A program made the translations under genes and the position numbers. Below are positions 43,057-45,180 of a stretch of 45,180 nucleotides of DNA, one piece after another. Numbering within the stretch: the first letter of the stretch is position 1; the number at the start of each line of letters is the position of its first letter. Location of the stretch: the NCBI GenBank assembly GCA_903825465.1, contig CAIKAR010000032.1, positions 1-45,180 of the forward strand, in the 5' to 3' direction. Under the pieces are notes generated by a model. The model did not search any database. It was not told the DNA's origin and saw nothing but the letters and a program-made list of their open reading frames with translations. This stretch comes from an uncultured Hyphomicrobiales bacterium. Its GTDB lineage: Bacteria > Pseudomonadota > Alphaproteobacteria > Rhizobiales > Beijerinckiaceae.

Positions 43057-43131
43057 AAACGGCTTGAGCGCGGCGGCGGGTTGACCGCGCCGCGACAATC
43101 GCCATGATGCCGTCTCTCGCGGGAGGCGGCC

Positions 43132-43950
43132 TTGCTCAAGCTCTACAGCTACAACAGCTCGATCTGCGCGCAAAAGGTGCGCATCACGCTGGCCGAAAAG
43201 GGGCTGGCGTTCGATGTCCAGAACATCGACCTCTTCACCAACGAGCAGTTCAAGCCGGAATATCTCAAGGTCAATCCGAAGGGCGTCGTGCCGGCGCTCG
43301 ACCACGACGGCAAGATCGTCATCGAATCCTCGCTGATCTGCGAATATATCGACGAGGCCTTCCCACAGCCGCCGCTCATGCCCGCCGACGCCTTTGGCCG
43401 CGCGCGCATGCGCCTGTGGAGCAAGGAGGTCGACGAGCACCTGTTCGAGGCGACGCGCGAACTCAGCTTCTCCGCCATGTTCCGCGAGCGCATGAGGAAC
43501 ATGACCGAGGAGCAGCGCGAGGGACGCTTCAACAACGTTGGCGACGCCATCAAGCGCGAGCGGCTGATGTCGACCTACGAGCGCGGCGTCGAAAGCCCCT
43601 ACGTCTATCAGGGCATCGCCTGCTTCGAGACGGCGTTTGGCAAGATGGAGAAGGAATTGTCGCATGGCGCGTGGATCGTCGGCGACAGGATGACGCTCGC
43701 CGACATCAACATGATGCCCTTCGTGGCGCGGCTCGATTTTCTCGGCCTGCTCGACGCCTGGATCGCCGACCGGCCGAGGATCAAGGATTGGTGGGCGCGC
43801 GCGCGGGCGCTGCCCAGCTTCCGCGCGGCGATCGCGGAGAAGACGAGCGAGGCCGAGGCCGCGGCGATGAAAAAATTCGGGAGCCCGCTGCTGACGCGCG
43901 TGCGCGAGCGGCGCGAGGAATATCTGCGGCAACCACGGGCCGCGGCGTAG
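43132..43950 (+). CDS. glutathione S-transferase family protein (long form)
   Basis: A 272-residue GST-fold protein starting at TTG 43132 with GGGAGG at 43121-43126. The thioredoxin-like N-domain begins LKLYSYNSSICAQKVRITLAE with cis-Pro in KGVVPAL and the ESSLICEYI motif that binds glutathione. The C-domain has a longer helical insert (EQREGRFNNVGDAIKRERL) than usual and ends with a charged tail. Substrate unknown. The second GST follows after 19 bases, so the two likely form an operon. Confidence 0.9.
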   Translation: MLKLYSYNSSICAQKVRITLAEKGLAFDVQNIDLFTNEQFKPEYLKVNPKGVVPALDHDGKIVIESSLICEYIDEAFPQPPLMPADAFGRARMRLWSKEVDEHLFEATRELSFSAMFRERMRNMTEEQREGRFNNVGDAIKRERLMSTYERGVESPYVYQGIACFETAFGKMEKELSHGAWIVGDRMTLADINMMPFVARLDFLGLLDAWIADRPRIKDWWARARALPSFRAAIAEKTSEAEAAAMKKFGSPLLTRVRERREEYLRQPRAAA

Positions 43951-43969
43951 CCATCAACAGGAGATCGTC

Positions 43970-44584
43970 ATGAAGTATTATTTCGCCCCCGGCACCTGCT
44001 CTATTGGCGTGCGCGTCGTGCTTGAGGAAATCGGCAAGCCGTACGAGGCGGTGAAGGTCGATTTCGCCAACCGCGCGCAATACGCGGCGCCCTATGTGGA
44101 GAAAAATCCGAAGTCGAAAGTGCCGCTGCTCGAGCGCGACGACGGCGCGACGCTGACGGAATTCGCGGCGATCAACATGTGGCTCGCCCTCTCCAACCCG
44201 GACAAGCGTTTGATCCCCGCCGACCCGGATGGCCACGCGCGCATGATCGAGGCGATGGACTACGCGGTCGGCACCATGCACATGCAGGGCTGGCAGCGCT
44301 TCTGGCGGCCGGGCAATTTCGTCGCCAACGAGGCCGAGCACGCCGCCGTCAAGGCGCGCGGCCTTGAGATCCTGGCCAAGGGCTTCGACATCATGGACAA
44401 GACGCTGCGGGGCAAGGAGTGGCTCGTCGGCGATTATTCGCTCGCCGATTCCGCGCTGTTCTATGTGACATGGTGGACGACGCGCAACTCGAAGCTCGAA
44501 CTGCCGGCCAACGTCAAGGCGCACTACGCCGGCATGAACGCGCGGCCGGCGGTTCAAAGGGCGCTGAAGGGCGAGGGGTTTTAA
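43970..44584 (+). CDS. glutathione S-transferase family protein
   Basis: A 204-residue GST starting MKYYFAPGTCSIGVRVVLEE, close to the beta-class pattern with a Cys at position 10 in place of Ser/Tyr. KSKVPLL carries the cis-proline, and LVGDYSLADSALFYV is the usual C-domain signature. CAGGAGATCG precedes the ATG. Its TAA stop overlaps the stop of the convergent AbrB-family gene by three bases. Confidence 0.93.
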   Translation: MKYYFAPGTCSIGVRVVLEEIGKPYEAVKVDFANRAQYAAPYVEKNPKSKVPLLERDDGATLTEFAAINMWLALSNPDKRLIPADPDGHARMIEAMDYAVGTMHMQGWQRFWRPGNFVANEAEHAAVKARGLEILAKGFDIMDKTLRGKEWLVGDYSLADSALFYVTWWTTRNSKLELPANVKAHYAGMNARPAVQRALKGEGF

Positions 44585-45180
44585 GGGCGTTTTTCCGCGC
44601 TCTTCTTGGCCGCCCACAAGGCCCAGAGGATGGGCACGCCAAGGTTGAGCAGGAAGAACCGCGCCAGATGGTGCGCGGCCACGTAGAAGGGGTCGAGGCC
44701 GAGCGCCATCGCCAGCACCGTCATCGCCTCGAAGCCGCCGGGCGAATAGGCGAGGAAGGTCGCGCCGAAGGGCTGATGCAGCATTTCGGCCATCGCCGAG
44801 GCGAAACCCGCCGACACCAGGATCGATACCGCGATCGAGGCGAGCATGCTCGGCCCGTCGCGCAGCAGGCTCGCCCAGTCGAAGCCCGCGAAACGCGAGC
44901 CCGACCAGCAGCCGATGAGCACCTGCCCGGCGATCAGGAAAAACGTCGGCGCGCGCCCGGTGGCGACGCCAGCGGCGTGCAGGCCGCCCGACACGAACAT
45001 CGCCCCGAGCATCATGCCGCCGGCGACCTTCAGCTTTGTGAGCAGCCAGCCGACGAGCCCGCCCGCCGCGCATTCGAGCGCGAACACCAGGAAAGTGTCT
45101 GAATGCCGCGCGGTGATCGATGTGAGCGCGACGCCCGACTGCGCGATGAGGAGCGGCACCAGCGCCACGAGGAAAAACAC
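44581..45180 (-). CDS. AbrB-family membrane protein, partial (5' end beyond the window)
   Basis: The last 199 residues of a polytopic membrane protein of the AbrB family (named from a putative ammonia monooxygenase regulator; real role unclear, possibly transport). Repeated hydrophobic helices and the motif YSPGGFEAMTVLAMALGLDPFYVAAHH are characteristic. The full protein is normally about 350 residues, so the N-terminal half and start lie past 45180. It is convergent with the GST gene and shares bases with its stop. Confidence 0.87.
   Translation of the reverse strand: MFFLVALVPLLIAQSGVALTSITARHSDTFLVFALECAAGGLVGWLLTKLKVAGGMMLGAMFVSGGLHAAGVATGRAPTFFLIAGQVLIGCWSGSRFAGFDWASLLRDGPSMLASIAVSILVSAGFASAMAEMLHQPFGATFLAYSPGGFEAMTVLAMALGLDPFYVAAHHLARFFLLNLGVPILWALWAAKKSAEKRP

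Overview
The window is ordinary-looking, very GC-rich bacterial chromosome with densely packed genes on both strands. Gene content points to an alphaproteobacterium, most likely Hyphomicrobiales (Rhizobiales): a split F0 ATP synthase operon atpI-atpB-atpE-b'-b with two different b-type subunits, a cysteine-type intracellular PHB depolymerase, malate synthase G, a MarR/OmpR/EnvZ-type regulatory trio with 4-base overlaps, and orphan Bug-type binding proteins. I see no rRNA, tRNA, IS element, integrase, prophage or CRISPR array.

Layout. 1-3.6 kb: phaZ and glcB (storage polymer breakdown and glyoxylate entry). 3.6-6.2 kb: the F0 operon. 6.3-7.0 kb: a DUF2461 protein. 7.0-12.4 kb (minus): a co-directional run of MarR regulator, response regulator, histidine kinase, an exported haem-c/beta-propeller fusion and a Bug-type binding protein. 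12.4-15.1 kb: an extradiol-type dioxygenase divergent from a UbiD decarboxylase, probably an aromatic-acid module. 15.1-19.0 kb (minus): MetE-like protein, orphan iron-type binding protein, panB, panC. 19.1-22.7 kb: a small hydrophilic protein, treZ, an ArsR/SRPBCC pair and a small membrane protein. 22.9-27.4 kb (plus): TPR methyltransferase, Lhr-type helicase, thiE, tandem CDGSH protein. 27.5-29.1 kb (minus): obgE, trmO. 29.3-30.8 kb: ABC permease and ATPase with no adjacent binding protein. 30.8-34.5 kb (minus): D-2-hydroxyacid dehydrogenase, YbhN-like membrane protein, exported peptidoglycan-binding protease-like protein. 34.7-43.1 kb (plus): alpha-2-macroglobulin, PBP1C and an L,D-transpeptidase lipoprotein (cell envelope). 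43.1-45.2 kb: two GST-fold proteins and the C-terminal part of an AbrB-family membrane protein cut by the window edge.

The most interesting signals: (i) a thioester alpha-2-macroglobulin divergent from an exported peptidoglycan-binding protein whose trypsin-like domain seems to have lost all three catalytic residues; (ii) a short 15-bp-period repeat family found at three places, twice inside genes in frame and once as a strong hairpin just after the ATP synthase c-subunit gene; (iii) a compact ArsR promoter whose operator fills the -35/-10 spacer and which predicts a nearly leaderless mRNA; (iv) an exported haem-c/beta-propeller fusion downstream of a PetPR-like regulatory trio; (v) a perfect dyad just upstream of marR. 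No clearly new multi-gene defence or mobile system is evident.
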